A stretch of DNA of 64,000 bases from positions 5,394,001 to 5,458,000 of the forward strand of contig NZ_CP045643.1 in NCBI RefSeq assembly GCF_009498275.1, read 5' to 3'. Both the position numbers and the translations under genes were made by a program. Origin of the DNA: Streptomyces fagopyri (lineage in GTDB: Bacteria > Actinomycetota > Actinomycetes > Streptomycetales > Streptomycetaceae). The notes below the pieces were generated by a model. It saw nothing but the letters and a program-made list of their open reading frames with translations. It was not told the DNA's origin and did no database searches. Of the stretch, positions 16,340 to 25,477 are shown piece after piece; the stretch's first letter is position 1, and the number at the start of each line of letters is the position of its first letter.

Positions 16340-16810
16340 ATGAGTGAGATCGCGGGACGGACCGGCCGTGTCGAAGGCCCGGTCACCGGGCAGCGCACGG
16401 GCCATCGAGGCACGGCGACCGCCGTCGTCAACGAGTCGTACTCCTTCGCCTGCATGCGCTGCGGGCACGGCTGGGAGCAGTCGTACGAGATAGAGCACCA
16501 CCACGACGCCGAGGGCGGCGAGTTCGTGAAGTACGTGGCGGACGGCCGTGTCGTGCCGTCGCCGCTGAGCCGCCCCTCCTGCCAGAACTGCGACGGTCAC
16601 GTGGTGCGCATCATGCGCGCCGGCCAGGTGTCCTCCGTCCAGAACTCCATGCACCGCCCGCACCACCCGGAGCGCCCGCTGCCCCGCCCCGCGAAGACGC
16701 ACGGCGAGGCCCCGGACCAGGACGCCGAACGGTCGATGGCGCCCGGGGAACCGCACCACTGGCAGCTCTCCGACCTGCTGCACCCCTTCCATCACCGCAG
16801 GGCGAGCTGA
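16340..16810 (+). CDS. Hypothetical protein with a CxxC zinc-ribbon-like core
   Basis: A 156-residue cytoplasmic protein. Two CxxC pairs, CMRCGHGW (about residue 40) and CQNCDGH (about 80), could bind one zinc in a ribbon fold. The segment between them holds EIEHHHDAEG. The C-terminal third is rich in His and Pro (HRPHHPERPLPRP and HHWQLSDLLHPFHHRR). The ATG at 16340 has GAGGAG eight bases upstream. It lies between rsmI and tatD and is followed by a terminator, so it is probably its own transcription unit. Function unknown. Confidence 0.75.
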   Translation: MSEIAGRTGRVEGPVTGQRTGHRGTATAVVNESYSFACMRCGHGWEQSYEIEHHHDAEGGEFVKYVADGRVVPSPLSRPSCQNCDGHVVRIMRAGQVSSVQNSMHRPHHPERPLPRPAKTHGEAPDQDAERSMAPGEPHHWQLSDLLHPFHHRRAS

Positions 16811-16818
16811 CGACCGGC

Positions 16819-16847
16819 GTCCCTCCGGCGCGTTTCCCGGGAGGGAC
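16819..16847 (+). terminator. Stem-loop after the zinc-ribbon gene
   Basis: GTCCCTCC (16819-16826) pairs perfectly with GGAGGGAC (16840-16847) around a 13-base loop, eight bases after the stop codon at 16810. It has no T-tract. Confidence 0.65.
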
Positions 16848-16916
16848 CGGTGCCTCCGGGACGAGACCGGCGCCTCTCGGGTGAGACGGGGCATGCCCCT
16901 TTCGTAGGATCGGGGC

Positions 16917-17789
16917 ATGCCTTCCGACAAGACCGAAGCGCCCCCGCTCCCCGCACCGCTGCGGGTGCCCGTCGCCGACTCGCACACCCACCTCGACATG
17001 CAGTCCGGCACGGTCGAGGAAGGTCTCGCCAAGGCCGCTTCGGTGGGTGTGACGACGGTCGTCCAGGTCGGCTGCGACCTGAACGGCTCGCGCTGGGCGG
17101 CCGAGACCGCCGCCGCGTACGAGGCCGTCCACGCGACCGTCGCGCTGCACCCCAACGAAGCGCCCCGTATCGTGCACGGCGACCCCGACGGCTGGTCCCG
17201 CCAGGGCGCGCGGCGGCCCGGCGGCGACGACGCCCTCGACGAGGCCCTCGCCGAGATCGACCGGCTCGCCGCGCTCGCGCAGGTCAAGGGCGTCGGTGAG
17301 ACCGGGCTCGACTACTTCCGTACGGGTCCCGGGGGCGAAGCCGCCCAGGAACGGTCCTTCCGCGCGCACATAGAGATCGCCAAGCGGCACGGAAAGGCGC
17401 TGGTCATCCACGACCGCGACGCCCACGCCGATGTGCTGCGCATCCTCAAGGAGGAGGGCGCTCCCGAGCGGACCGTCTTCCACTGCTACTCCGGCGACGC
17501 CGAGATGGCCGGGATCTGCGCCCGCGCGGGCTACTTCATGTCCTTCGCCGGCAACATGACCTTCAAGAACGCCCAGCCGCTGCGCGACGCGATCGCGGTC
17601 GCGCCGCTGGAACTGCTCCTCGTCGAGACCGACGCGCCCTTCCTGACGCCCGTGCCGTACCGCGGACGGCCCAACGCGCCGTATCTCATTCCGGTCACGG
17701 TCCGCGCCATGGCTGCCGTGCGCTCCCTCGACGAGGACGTGCTGGCGACGGCGCTCTCGGCGAACACCGCGCGCGCTTTCGATTACTGA
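16917..17789 (+). CDS. tatD: TatD family metal-dependent DNase
   Basis: TatD proteins are two-metal hydrolases with a TIM barrel; characterised members act as 3'-5' exonucleases in DNA repair. Metal ligands are visible in order: DSHTHLD near the N-terminus, GETGLDY in the middle, VIHDRDA, FHCYSG and the C-terminal LVETDAPFL. The 290-residue length is slightly long because of an extra loop around PDGWSRQGARRPGG. The ATG at 16917 follows the sequence CGGGGC and no strong ribosome site is seen. rpfB and rsmA follow on the same strand, as is common in actinobacteria. Confidence 0.93.
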   Translation: MPSDKTEAPPLPAPLRVPVADSHTHLDMQSGTVEEGLAKAASVGVTTVVQVGCDLNGSRWAAETAAAYEAVHATVALHPNEAPRIVHGDPDGWSRQGARRPGGDDALDEALAEIDRLAALAQVKGVGETGLDYFRTGPGGEAAQERSFRAHIEIAKRHGKALVIHDRDAHADVLRILKEEGAPERTVFHCYSGDAEMAGICARAGYFMSFAGNMTFKNAQPLRDAIAVAPLELLLVETDAPFLTPVPYRGRPNAPYLIPVTVRAMAAVRSLDEDVLATALSANTARAFDY

Positions 17790-17926
17790 GCGATAACGCT
17801 CGCAGGCGTTTTCCGGGGGCTCGGCCGGGGGCAGTGTCGCGACACAGCGTAGCCGCGTTGCTTGGGAGAGTGACGGCCGCTCCGCTAGGTTCTGGTCGCC
17901 CGATCCGGACCCTGGAGCGTGTCGTC

Positions 17927-19540
17927 GTGAGCAACTCGCAGTACGAGACGGCCGGCCTGACCGCGACGCCGTACGAGACGTCCGGGCCGTATGAGCCGTA
18001 TGAGCCGTATGAGCCGTACGGGCCGTACGTGACCCATGAGTCCTACGGGACTTACGGGTCCGGTGAGGCGTACGGGTCCGGTGAGGCGTACGGGAACCCC
18101 GAGCCGTACGGTGACGGCGGTCCGGACGGTCCTCCGGACGCCCACGCGGACGCTTCCGCCGGTTCGCCGGGCGGCTTCGGGGGCGACACCTACCGGCCCG
18201 CGTACGAGGCTCTGGCCGACCGGACGACCCAGGTGTCACAGACCACCTTGCTGTCCCAGGCGCCCACGGAGCCCCTCCTGCCCCGCCAGCAGTACGTGCA
18301 GGGGGTAGAAGGGGTGCAGGGGCCGGTGGTGGCACCGGCGGTCCCGGTGGAGGCCGGGGCCGCTGCGGCGGAGGCCCGGACCGGTGGGCGGGCGGAGGCG
18401 CGGCGAGCCGCCCGGCGCGCGCCCCGGCGGCGGGGGACCACCGAACGCGCCGATCCGCTCCGCCGGCTGCTCCCGCAGGCGCTGGTCGTCGCCTTCCTGG
18501 CCGGCGGCACCTCCGCCTTCGTCGCCAGCGACAAGGCCATCGAGCTGACCGTCGACGGGAAGCCGCGCACCCTGCACACCTTCGCGGACGACGTGAGCGA
18601 ACTCCTCGCCCGCGAGGGCGTGCGGGTGGGCCCGCACGACGTCGTCGCGCCCGCCCCCGGCACCCCGTTGACCAGCGGCGACGAGGTCGCGGTCCGCTAC
18701 GGGCGGCCCGTGCACCTCACTCTCGACGGGCAGCGCCGCAGGGTGTGGACGACGGCGGGCACCGTGGACGGGGCGCTGGAGCAGCTCGGGGTGCGGGCCG
18801 AGGGGGCGTACGTGTCGACCTCGCGCTCCCGGCCCATCGGGCGGGAGGGCCTCGCGCTCGACGTCCGCACCGAGCGCTCGGTGACGATCATGGCCGACGG
18901 CCGGGCGCGGACCATCCGGACGAACGCGGCGACCGTGGCGGAGGCCGTCGAGGAGGCCGGGATCACGCTGCGCAACCAGGACACGACGTCCGTACCGTCC
19001 GGGAACTTCCCGCGGGACGGGCAGACGGTCAGCGTGATGCGGATCACCGGGTCCAGGGAGATCCGCGAGGAGGCGATCCCCTACGAGGTGAGGCGGACGC
19101 ACGATCCTTCGCTCTTCCGCGGTACGGAGGTCGTCGACCGGGCCGGTGAACCGGGGACCCGGCGGGTCCTGTACCTGCTGCGGACCGTCAACGGGGTCAA
19201 GGAGCGGCCCCGGCGGATGGGGGCGGAGGTGGTGCGGGAACCGCGGGCGCAGGTCGTGCGGGTCGGTACCAAGCCGCGGCCGGACTCCGTGAAGGGGGCC
19301 GACCACCTGAACTGGTCCGGGCTGGCGTCGTGCGAGTCCGGGGGGCGGCCCTCCGCCGTCGACGCCTCCGGGACCTACGGGGGCCTCTACCAGTTCGACA
19401 CCCACACCTGGCACAGCCTCGGGGGGTCGGGACGGCCCCAGGACGCGCCCGCCACGGAGCAGACCATGCGGGCGAAGAAGCTGTACGTGCGGCGGGGCGC
19501 GACCCCGTGGCCCCACTGCGGCGCACACCTCCACGGCTGA
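17927..19540 (+). CDS. rpfB: Resuscitation-promoting factor RpfB with Tyr-rich cytoplasmic extension
   Basis: RpfB is a cell-wall muralytic enzyme that promotes resuscitation and germination. The 537 residues comprise a polar N-terminal region (1-180) with repeated YEP/YGP/SGEAYG motifs, a membrane helix (181-200), three DUF348 repeats (from about 203, 258 and 318), a G5 domain (about 370-445), and the C-terminal RPF transglycosylase-like domain, in which NWSGLASCESGG carries the catalytic Glu. The GTG at 17927 has TGGAG ten bases upstream. The Tyr/Pro-rich cytoplasmic extension is much longer than in mycobacterial RpfB and looks recently expanded. The position before rsmA-ispE is the usual actinobacterial order. 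Confidence 0.94.
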   Translation: MSNSQYETAGLTATPYETSGPYEPYEPYEPYGPYVTHESYGTYGSGEAYGSGEAYGNPEPYGDGGPDGPPDAHADASAGSPGGFGGDTYRPAYEALADRTTQVSQTTLLSQAPTEPLLPRQQYVQGVEGVQGPVVAPAVPVEAGAAAAEARTGGRAEARRAARRAPRRRGTTERADPLRRLLPQALVVAFLAGGTSAFVASDKAIELTVDGKPRTLHTFADDVSELLAREGVRVGPHDVVAPAPGTPLTSGDEVAVRYGRPVHLTLDGQRRRVWTTAGTVDGALEQLGVRAEGAYVSTSRSRPIGREGLALDVRTERSVTIMADGRARTIRTNAATVAEAVEEAGITLRNQDTTSVPSGNFPRDGQTVSVMRITGSREIREEAIPYEVRRTHDPSLFRGTEVVDRAGEPGTRRVLYLLRTVNGVKERPRRMGAEVVREPRAQVVRVGTKPRPDSVKGADHLNWSGLASCESGGRPSAVDASGTYGGLYQFDTHTWHSLGGSGRPQDAPATEQTMRAKKLYVRRGATPWPHCGAHLHG

Positions 19541-19563
19541 CCTCCGGTGTTTCCGGCCCCGCT

Positions 19564-19689
19564 CGGCCTGAACGGCCTCGTCCTCAGACGCCGGACGGGC
19601 TGAGTCGGCCTGAACGGCCTCGTCCTCAATCGCCGGACGGGCTGAGTCGGCCTGAACGGCCTCGTCCTCAGACGCCGGACGGGCTGAAA
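19564..19689. repeat. Three tandem 42-bp copies of dispersed repeat family A
   Basis: Units at 19564, 19606 and 19648 each read CGGCCTGAACGGCCTCGTCC, then TCA, then CGCCGGACGGGCTGA. Identical or near-identical single units occur at about 23370, 35806, 35928 (inverted), 51336 and 51436 (inverted). All are at the 3' ends of genes. The unit contains CCGTCCGGCG-type complementarity and probably acts as a hairpin in RNA. Confidence 0.85.
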
Positions 19690-19698
19690 GGACACCGG

Positions 19699-19990
19699 GT
19701 GCCGCATGCGCCCCTAAGGGGCGCGGGGAACTGCGCGACCGGCCCTCGCGTGCCCGCAGCCGAGAGCGAAGCCGCAGGTGGGGTCCGCGAGGGTGCCGGG
19801 TGCGCAGGGTGCCGCAGGCGCCCTGAGGGGGCGCGGGGAACGGCGCGATCAGCCCCCGCGTGCCCGCAGCCGAGGGCGAAGCCGCAGGTGGGGTCCGCGA
19901 GGGTGCCGGGTGCGCAGGTGTTTTTAGGGGGCGCGGGGAACTGCGCGACCGGCCCCCACCCACCCCCGGTCCATGGCGAAGCCCGTCGCA
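19699..19990. repeat. Two full and one partial copy of dispersed repeat family B (about 100-110 bp)
   Basis: The unit has a G-rich core (GCGCGGGGAACTGCGCGACC at 19721; variants at 19831 and 19931), then CCCGCAGCCGAG, GCGAAGCCGCAGGTGGGGTC and a GTGCCGGGTGCGCAG end. The third copy is truncated. The family is one I recall as very common between Streptomyces genes. The gap of about 500 bp between rpfB and rsmA is filled by families A and B and has no gene. Confidence 0.8.
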
Positions 19991-20038
19991 GAGGGCCGGT
20001 GGAACCGGCCAGGCCCGTCACCCCCGTACCCTGGCTGC

Positions 20039-20938
20039 GTGAACAGCCCCACCCCCGACGCCCTCCTGGGCCCCGCCGAGGTCCGCGAACTCGCGGGCGC
20101 GCTCGGCGTCCGGCCCACCAAGCAGCGCGGCCAGAACTTCGTGATCGACGCCAACACCGTGCGCCGCATCGTGCGCACCGCCGGCGTCCGGGAGGACGAC
20201 GTGGTCGTCGAGGTGGGCCCCGGCCTCGGCTCGCTGACCCTCGCGCTGCTGGAGGCGGCCGACCGGGTGGTCGCCGTCGAGATCGACGACGTCCTCGCGG
20301 GCGCGCTCCCCGCGACCGTCACGGCCCGCATGCCGGCCCGCGCCGACCGGTTCGCGCTCGTGCACTCCGACGCCATGCAGGTGACCGAGCTCCCGGGCCC
20401 CGGGCCCACCGCGCTCGTGGCCAACCTCCCGTACAACGTCGCCGTACCCGTGCTGCTGCACATGCTCGACACCTTCCCGACCATCGAGCGCACCCTCGTC
20501 ATGGTGCAGGCGGAGGTCGCCGACCGGCTCGCCGCCGACCCGGGCTCGAAGGTGTACGGCGTGCCGAGCGTCAAGGCCAACTGGTACGCCGAGGTCAAGC
20601 GCGCCGGCTCGATCGGCCGCAACGTCTTCTGGCCCGCCCCGAACGTCGACAGCGGCCTCGTGGCCCTCACCCGGCGCGCCGAGCCCGTGGCGACGACCGC
20701 CTCCAGGCGCGAGGTCTTCGCCGTCGTCGACGCCGCCTTCGCCCAGCGCCGCAAGACCCTGCGTGCCGCCCTGGCCGGCTGGGCGGGATCCCCCGTCGCG
20801 GCCGAGGCCGCGCTCGTCGCCGCCGGGGTCTCGCCGCAGGCCCGCGGCGAGTCCCTCACCGTCGAGGAGTTCGCCCGCATCGCGGAGAACCGCGACGCCG
20901 GGAACGCCGCCGAGAACAAGGAGCCGGTCCAGCCGTGA
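20039..20938 (+). CDS. rsmA: 16S rRNA (adenine(1518)-N6/adenine(1519)-N6)-dimethyltransferase
   Basis: RsmA (KsgA) dimethylates two adjacent adenines in helix 45 of 16S rRNA during 30S maturation. Signatures are [16 protein letters not shown], the SAM-binding [13 protein letters not shown], and the catalytic [11 protein letters not shown] (motif IV). The GTG at 20039 gives 299 residues starting [10 protein letters not shown]; an upstream frame reaching 19973 comes from repeat sequence and is not credible. There is no good ribosome site, so a leaderless message is possible. The stop overlaps the ispE start by four bases. Confidence 0.95.
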   Translation: MNSPTPDALLGPAEVRELAGALGVRPTKQRGQNFVIDANTVRRIVRTAGVREDDVVVEVGPGLGSLTLALLEAADRVVAVEIDDVLAGALPATVTARMPARADRFALVHSDAMQVTELPGPGPTALVANLPYNVAVPVLLHMLDTFPTIERTLVMVQAEVADRLAADPGSKVYGVPSVKANWYAEVKRAGSIGRNVFWPAPNVDSGLVALTRRAEPVATTASRREVFAVVDAAFAQRRKTLRAALAGWAGSPVAAEAALVAAGVSPQARGESLTVEEFARIAENRDAGNAAENKEPVQP

Positions 20939-21834
20939 CGCAGACGGTGACGGTACGCGTCCCTGCCAAGGTCAACGTCCAGCTCTCCGTCGGCGGCGCC
21001 CGCCCCGACGGGTTCCACGACCTGGCCAACGTGTTTCTCGCGGTCGGCCTGTACGACGAGGTCACGGTGACGCCGGCGGACGAGCTGCGCGTCACCTGCT
21101 CGGGCCCCGACGCCGACCAGGTCCCCCTGGACCGTACGAACCTCGCGGCCCGCGCCGCACTCGAACTCGCCCGCCGCCACGGCATCGAACCCGCCGTGCA
21201 CCTCCACATCGCCAAGGACATCCCCGTCGCGGGCGGCATGGCGGGCGGCAGTGCCGACGGCGCCGGTGCGCTGCTCGCCTGCGACGCCCTGTGGGGAACC
21301 GGCGCCTCGCGCGCGGAACTCCTCGACATCTGCGCCGAGTTGGGCAGCGACGTGCCGTTCAGTCTGGTCGGCGGGGCGGCTCTCGGCATCGGACGCGGCG
21401 AACGGCTGCGCACGCTGGACGTCGGCGGGACCTTCCACTGGGTCTTCGCCGTCGCCGAGCGCGGGCTGTCGACCCCGGCGGTCTTCCGGGAGTTCGACCG
21501 GCTCAACGAAGGGGTGCGGATCCCCGAACCGGTCGCCTCGCAGGAGCTGTTCGACGCTCTGGCGAAGGGCGACGCCGCCGCCCTCGCGGCCACGGTCTCC
21601 AACGACCTCCAGCCCGCCGCCCTCTCCCTCTTCCCGGCCCTCGCCGACACCCTCACCGCGGGCCGCTCCTCGGGAGCCCTCGCCGCGCTGGTCTCCGGCT
21701 CGGGGCCGACCACCGGCTTCCTCGCGGCCGACGCCGAGTCCGCGCGGACGGTGGCCGGGGCACTGCGCGCCTCCGGAACCTGCCGGACGGTGAGGGTCAC
21801 CGACGGCCCCGCGCAGGGCGCCACCATCATCTGA
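20935..21834 (+). CDS. ispE: 4-(cytidine 5'-diphospho)-2-C-methyl-D-erythritol kinase
   Basis: IspE is the GHMP kinase of the non-mevalonate isoprenoid pathway and phosphorylates CDP-methylerythritol. Motifs are [11 protein letters not shown] (substrate site), [18 protein letters not shown] (ATP-binding glycine-rich loop), ELGSDVPF and the C-terminal SGSGPTTGF. The GTG start at 20935 overlaps the rsmA stop as GTGA, so the two genes are translationally coupled. The 299-residue length is normal. Confidence 0.95.
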   Translation: MTQTVTVRVPAKVNVQLSVGGARPDGFHDLANVFLAVGLYDEVTVTPADELRVTCSGPDADQVPLDRTNLAARAALELARRHGIEPAVHLHIAKDIPVAGGMAGGSADGAGALLACDALWGTGASRAELLDICAELGSDVPFSLVGGAALGIGRGERLRTLDVGGTFHWVFAVAERGLSTPAVFREFDRLNEGVRIPEPVASQELFDALAKGDAAALAATVSNDLQPAALSLFPALADTLTAGRSSGALAALVSGSGPTTGFLAADAESARTVAGALRASGTCRTVRVTDGPAQGATII

Positions 21835-21941
21835 CCCCTGTGACCCGTGTGACCCGTCCGCACGGAATCGGCCCGTACTCAGAGGTGAGTTGAGTACGGG
21901 CGCGCTGATGCCGGGCCGCCCCGCGGCGCGACCGTACCCCT

Positions 21942-23774
21942 ATGGGATCAAGCGCTCGTGACCTCGCCGCGGCCACCCCCGCCACGCGCGACAAGTACAT
22001 CGACCTCCTACGGGTCGCCTCGCTCGGCACGGTGGTGCTGGGGCACTGGCTGATGGCAGCCGTCTCCGTGGGCGACGACGGACGGGTCGGGGTCGGGAAC
22101 CTGCTCGCCGTACAGCCCCGGCTGCAACTGCTCACCTGGATGCTCCAGGTCATGCCCGTCTTCTTCTTCGTCGGCGGGTTCTCGCACGCCCTGTCGTACC
22201 GCTCGCTGCGGCGCGGGGCGGAGCGAGCGGACACGGCGGGGGAGAGGGCGCTCTACGCCGTCTTCCTGCGCGCGCGGCTCCAGCGGCTGCTGCGGCCGAC
22301 CATGGTGTTCATCGGGGTGTGGGGGTCGGCGGCTCTCCTGCTGCAGCTCGCCGGCGCGAGCGGCGGACTCCTGGACGTGTCCCTGCGTCTGGTCGCCCAG
22401 CCGCTGTGGTTCATAGGCATTTATCTGGCGATGGTGGCCTGCACGCCGCCGCTGCTCCGGCTCCACGAGCGATGGGGATGGGGCGCGTTCGGCGGACTCG
22501 TCGCCGCGGCCGGCTGCGTGGACGTCCTGCGGTTCGGCTTCGGTGTCCCGTACGCCGGGTTCCTCAACTTCGCCTTCGTCTGGCTCGCGGTCCATCAGCT
22601 CGGATTCCTGCGCGCGGACGGGCGACTGCGCCGGCCGTACGTCCTCGCGGGTGCCGGGCTCGGCGGGGCGGTGCTCCTGGTGGCCTGCGGGCCGTATCCG
22701 CTCTCCATGGTCGGCATGCCCGGCGAGCGGATCTCGAACATGGCGCCGCCGACCTTCGCGCTGCTGTGCCACGGACTGTGGCTGGTCGGCGGGGTCGAGC
22801 TGCTGCGCGCTGCCGCGGGGCGGTGGCTGCGCAGGCCGCGGGTGTGGCGGCTGGTCGTCGCGGCCAACGGGGTCTCCATGACCGCCTTCCTATGGCACCT
22901 CACCGCGATGCTCGGGGTGTACGGGGTGCTGCTGGGGCTGGGGGTACGGCTGCCGGAGCCGGCGACGGGGGAGTGGTGGGCGCAGGTGCCGGTACGGGGG
23001 GTGGTCGCCGGGGTGGTGACCGCGGGGCTCGTCGCCGTGTTCCGGGGCTTCGAGCGGCCCTCCGTGGTGAAGGGGGCGCGGGGGGCGTCCGGGAGTGGGC
23101 GGGTGGGTGCCGCCGTGGGCGTCGTCCTGTGTCTGTTCGGTGTGCTCGGGCTGTCGCTGGTCGGTTTCGGGGGGATGCTGGACGGGCGCACGGCGGTGCT
23201 GGTCGCAGTGCGGGTGACGGCGCCGGTCGCCGTCGCCATGACGCTGGTACGGGCCGCACGTGACCGGGGTGTCCCCGCCCCCGCCGCCCCTACCCGTCCC
23301 GTCCCCGGGGCTCCGCCCCGGACCCCGCCGGGGGCGCCGCGCCCCCTGGACCCCCGCATCGCCCGAAGAGCTCGTCCTCAAACGCCGGACGGACTGAGAC
23401 AGCCGGTCCGGCGCTTGAGGACAAGACGCTCAAGCCGGGCGGAGCCCCAGGTACGTGACGCGCAGCCGTGGCGGGGGCGAGGAAAGGGGTGGATCGGGTG
23501 CGGGGTCGGCCGGACTACTCTTGAGGGTCGATCGTCCCCCTTGGCAGGAGAGAAATGGCCGTCAACCTGGTCAATGTCGAGTCCGTCAGCAAGGTGTACG
23601 GCACCCGTGCCCTGCTCGACGGAGTCTCCCTCGGCGTCAGCGAGGGCGACCGGATCGGTGTGGTCGGGCGGAACGGCGACGGCAAGACCACCCTCATCCG
23701 CATGCTGGCCAAGCTGGAGGAGGCCGACACCGGACGCGTCACGCACTCCGGTGGCCTGCACCTGGGGGTGCTGA
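21942..23774 (+). CDS. Acyltransferase 3 family membrane protein; C-terminal end of frame is read-through
   Basis: The first 430 or so residues form an acyltransferase-3 type protein with about ten membrane helices; the conserved start DKYIDLLRVASLGTVVLGHW contains the active-site-like histidine. The natural protein probably ends around the block VRAARDRG (near 23270). Beyond that the frame continues without a stop through a GC-rich hairpin and repeat family A (reading PLDPRIARRARPQTPDG), and then out of frame into the ABC-F gene, overlapping it by 220 bp. Those last 165 or so residues are unlikely to be functional. The ATG at 21942 lacks a clear ribosome site. The acylated substrate is unknown. 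Confidence 0.75.
   Translation: MGSSARDLAAATPATRDKYIDLLRVASLGTVVLGHWLMAAVSVGDDGRVGVGNLLAVQPRLQLLTWMLQVMPVFFFVGGFSHALSYRSLRRGAERADTAGERALYAVFLRARLQRLLRPTMVFIGVWGSAALLLQLAGASGGLLDVSLRLVAQPLWFIGIYLAMVACTPPLLRLHERWGWGAFGGLVAAAGCVDVLRFGFGVPYAGFLNFAFVWLAVHQLGFLRADGRLRRPYVLAGAGLGGAVLLVACGPYPLSMVGMPGERISNMAPPTFALLCHGLWLVGGVELLRAAAGRWLRRPRVWRLVVAANGVSMTAFLWHLTAMLGVYGVLLGLGVRLPEPATGEWWAQVPVRGVVAGVVTAGLVAVFRGFERPSVVKGARGASGSGRVGAAVGVVLCLFGVLGLSLVGFGGMLDGRTAVLVAVRVTAPVAVAMTLVRAARDRGVPAPAAPTRPVPGAPPRTPPGAPRPLDPRIARRARPQTPDGLRQPVRRLRTRRSSRAEPQVRDAQPWRGRGKGWIGCGVGRTTLEGRSSPLAGEKWPSTWSMSSPSARCTAPVPCSTESPSASARATGSVWSGGTATARPPSSACWPSWRRPTPDASRTPVACTWGC
23363..23425. repeat. Facing pair of repeat family A units between acyltransferase and ABC-F genes
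   Basis: A forward unit (CTCGTCCTCAAACGCCGGAC, then GGACTGA; about 23370-23397) is followed after three bases by a diverged inverted unit (AGCCGGTCCGGCGCTTGAGG; 23401-23420). Together they could form a hairpin with a very short loop. A GC-rich hairpin GGGGCTCCGCCCC precedes them at about 23307. Confidence 0.75.
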
Positions 23775-25360
23775 CGCAGCACGACTCGCTCGACCCCACG
23801 GCCACCGTCCGCCACGAGGTCATCCGCGACCTCGCCGACCACGAGTGGGCGGGGAACTCCAAGATCCGGGACGTGCTGACCGGACTCTTCGGCGGACTGG
23901 ACCTGCCCGGGTTCCCGCAGGGACTGGACACCGTCATCGGCCCCCTCTCCGGAGGTGAGCGCCGCCGTATCGCCCTCGCCAAGCTGCTCATCGAGGAGCA
24001 GGACCTGATCATCCTCGACGAGCCCACCAACCACCTGGACGTGGAGGGCATCGCCTGGCTCGCCCGGCACCTGCGGGAGCGCCGCTCCGCGCTGGTGTGC
24101 GTCACCCACGACCGGTGGTTCCTCGACCAGGTCTGCACCCGGATGTGGGACGTGCAGAAGGGCTCGGTGTACGAGTACGAGGGCGGCTACTCCGACTACG
24201 TCTTCGCACGGGCCGAGCGTGAGCGCATCGCCGCCACCGAGGAGGTCAAGCGGCAGAACCTGGTCCGCAAGGAGCTCGCCTGGCTGCGCCGCGGCGCCCC
24301 CGCCCGTACCTCCAAGCCCCGCTTCCGCGTCGAGGCCGCCAACGAGCTGATCGCGGACGTGCCGCCGCCCCGCGACAAGAGCGAGCTGATGAAGTTCGCC
24401 AGCTCCCGGCTCGGCAGAACCGTCTTCGACCTGGAGGACGTGACCGTCCAGGCCGGACCCAAGGTGCTGCTCAAGCACCTGACCTGGCACCTCGGCCCCG
24501 GCGACCGGGTCGGGCTGGTGGGCGTGAACGGCGCCGGAAAGACCTCGCTGCTGCGCGCCATGGCCGAGGCGGCCCGCAGCGAGGGCGAGCGGCAGCCCGC
24601 CGCCGGCCGGATCGTCACCGGCAAGACCGTCAAGCTCGCCTACCTCTCCCAGGAGGTCGCCGAGCTCGACCCGACCTGGCGGGTGCTCCAGGCCGTCCAG
24701 GCGGTGCGTGACCGCGTCGACCTCGGCACGGGCCGCGAGCTGACCGCCGGGCAGCTGTGCGAGACGTTCGGTTTCAACAAGGAGAAGCAGTGGACGCCGG
24801 TCGGCGACCTGAGCGGTGGTGAGCGACGGCGGCTCCAGCTGCTGCGGCTGCTCATGGACGAGCCCAACGTGCTCTTCCTCGACGAGCCGACCAACGACCT
24901 CGACATCGAGACGCTGACCCAGCTGGAGGACCTGCTCGACGGCTGGCCCGGTTCCATGGTCGTGATCTCCCACGACCGGTTCTTCGTCGAGCGGACCACG
25001 GACAACGTGTTCGCCCTGCTCGGCGACGCCACGCTGCGCATGCTGCCGCGCGGGATCGACGAGTACCTGGAGCGGCGCAAGCGGATCGAGGAGGTCGCCG
25101 CGGCCGCCGTGCTCGCCGCCGCCCCGGCGCCCGCCAAGGCCGCCTCGGCCGCCGACGCGCGCGCCGCCAAGAAGGAACTGCAGAAGATCGAGCGGCAGCT
25201 CGACAAGATCTCCGAGCGGGAGACCAAGCTGCACACCCAAATCGCCGACAACGCGACGGACTTCGGGAAGGTCGCCGAACTCGACGCCGAACTGCGGGGG
25301 TTGACCGGTGAGCGCGAGGAACTGGAGCTGCGCTGGCTGGAGCTCGCGGAGGACGCGTAA
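23555..25360 (+). CDS. ABC-F family ATPase (Uup-like)
   Basis: ABC-F proteins have two fused ATPase domains, no membrane part, and act on the ribosome. Domain 1 has GRNGDGKTT, LSGGERRR and ILDEPTNHLD. Domain 2 has GVNGAGKTS, LSGGERRRL and FLDEPTNDLD. Between them lies the linker (about 220-290), and a C-terminal coiled coil of about 80 residues (AKKELQKIERQLDKISERE) gives a Uup/EttA-like layout, 601 residues in all. The ATG at 23555 has AGGAG upstream. A housekeeping translation or genome-stability role is more likely than antibiotic resistance, given the core neighbourhood. Confidence 0.93.
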   Translation: MAVNLVNVESVSKVYGTRALLDGVSLGVSEGDRIGVVGRNGDGKTTLIRMLAKLEEADTGRVTHSGGLHLGVLTQHDSLDPTATVRHEVIRDLADHEWAGNSKIRDVLTGLFGGLDLPGFPQGLDTVIGPLSGGERRRIALAKLLIEEQDLIILDEPTNHLDVEGIAWLARHLRERRSALVCVTHDRWFLDQVCTRMWDVQKGSVYEYEGGYSDYVFARAERERIAATEEVKRQNLVRKELAWLRRGAPARTSKPRFRVEAANELIADVPPPRDKSELMKFASSRLGRTVFDLEDVTVQAGPKVLLKHLTWHLGPGDRVGLVGVNGAGKTSLLRAMAEAARSEGERQPAAGRIVTGKTVKLAYLSQEVAELDPTWRVLQAVQAVRDRVDLGTGRELTAGQLCETFGFNKEKQWTPVGDLSGGERRRLQLLRLLMDEPNVLFLDEPTNDLDIETLTQLEDLLDGWPGSMVVISHDRFFVERTTDNVFALLGDATLRMLPRGIDEYLERRKRIEEVAAAAVLAAAPAPAKAASAADARAAKKELQKIERQLDKISERETKLHTQIADNATDFGKVAELDAELRGLTGEREELELRWLELAEDA

Positions 25361-25426
25361 GCCCCGGTCGGGCGGCGCGCACGTCCCGTGAAGGGGGCGT
25401 GAAGGCGCGTAACGAGGGCATCACGG

Positions 25427-25477
25427 GCCGGTCCTCCCTTGGGAACAGGGGAACGACCGGCCCCTCGTACGAGGGGC
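25427..25477 (+). terminator. Hairpins downstream of the ABC-F gene
   Basis: Two overlapping structures lie 65-115 bp past the ABC-F stop: GGGCCGGTC pairing with GACCGGCCC across about 20 bases, and a perfect 18-bp palindrome GCCCCTCGTACGAGGGGC at 25460-25477. A direct repeat GTCTGAGAAC-A-GTCTGAGAAC follows at about 25499-25519, closer to the next gene, and could be a regulatory site. Confidence 0.5.

Noticed and set aside
19564..19990. CRISPR-like array
   Set aside because: Units are tandem without unique spacers, occur elsewhere singly and in inverted form, and no cas genes are in the window.
23555..25360. Antibiotic-resistance ABC-F (such as a macrolide or lincosamide protector)
   Set aside because: The Uup-like C-terminal coiled coil and the housekeeping neighbours do not support a resistance cluster.
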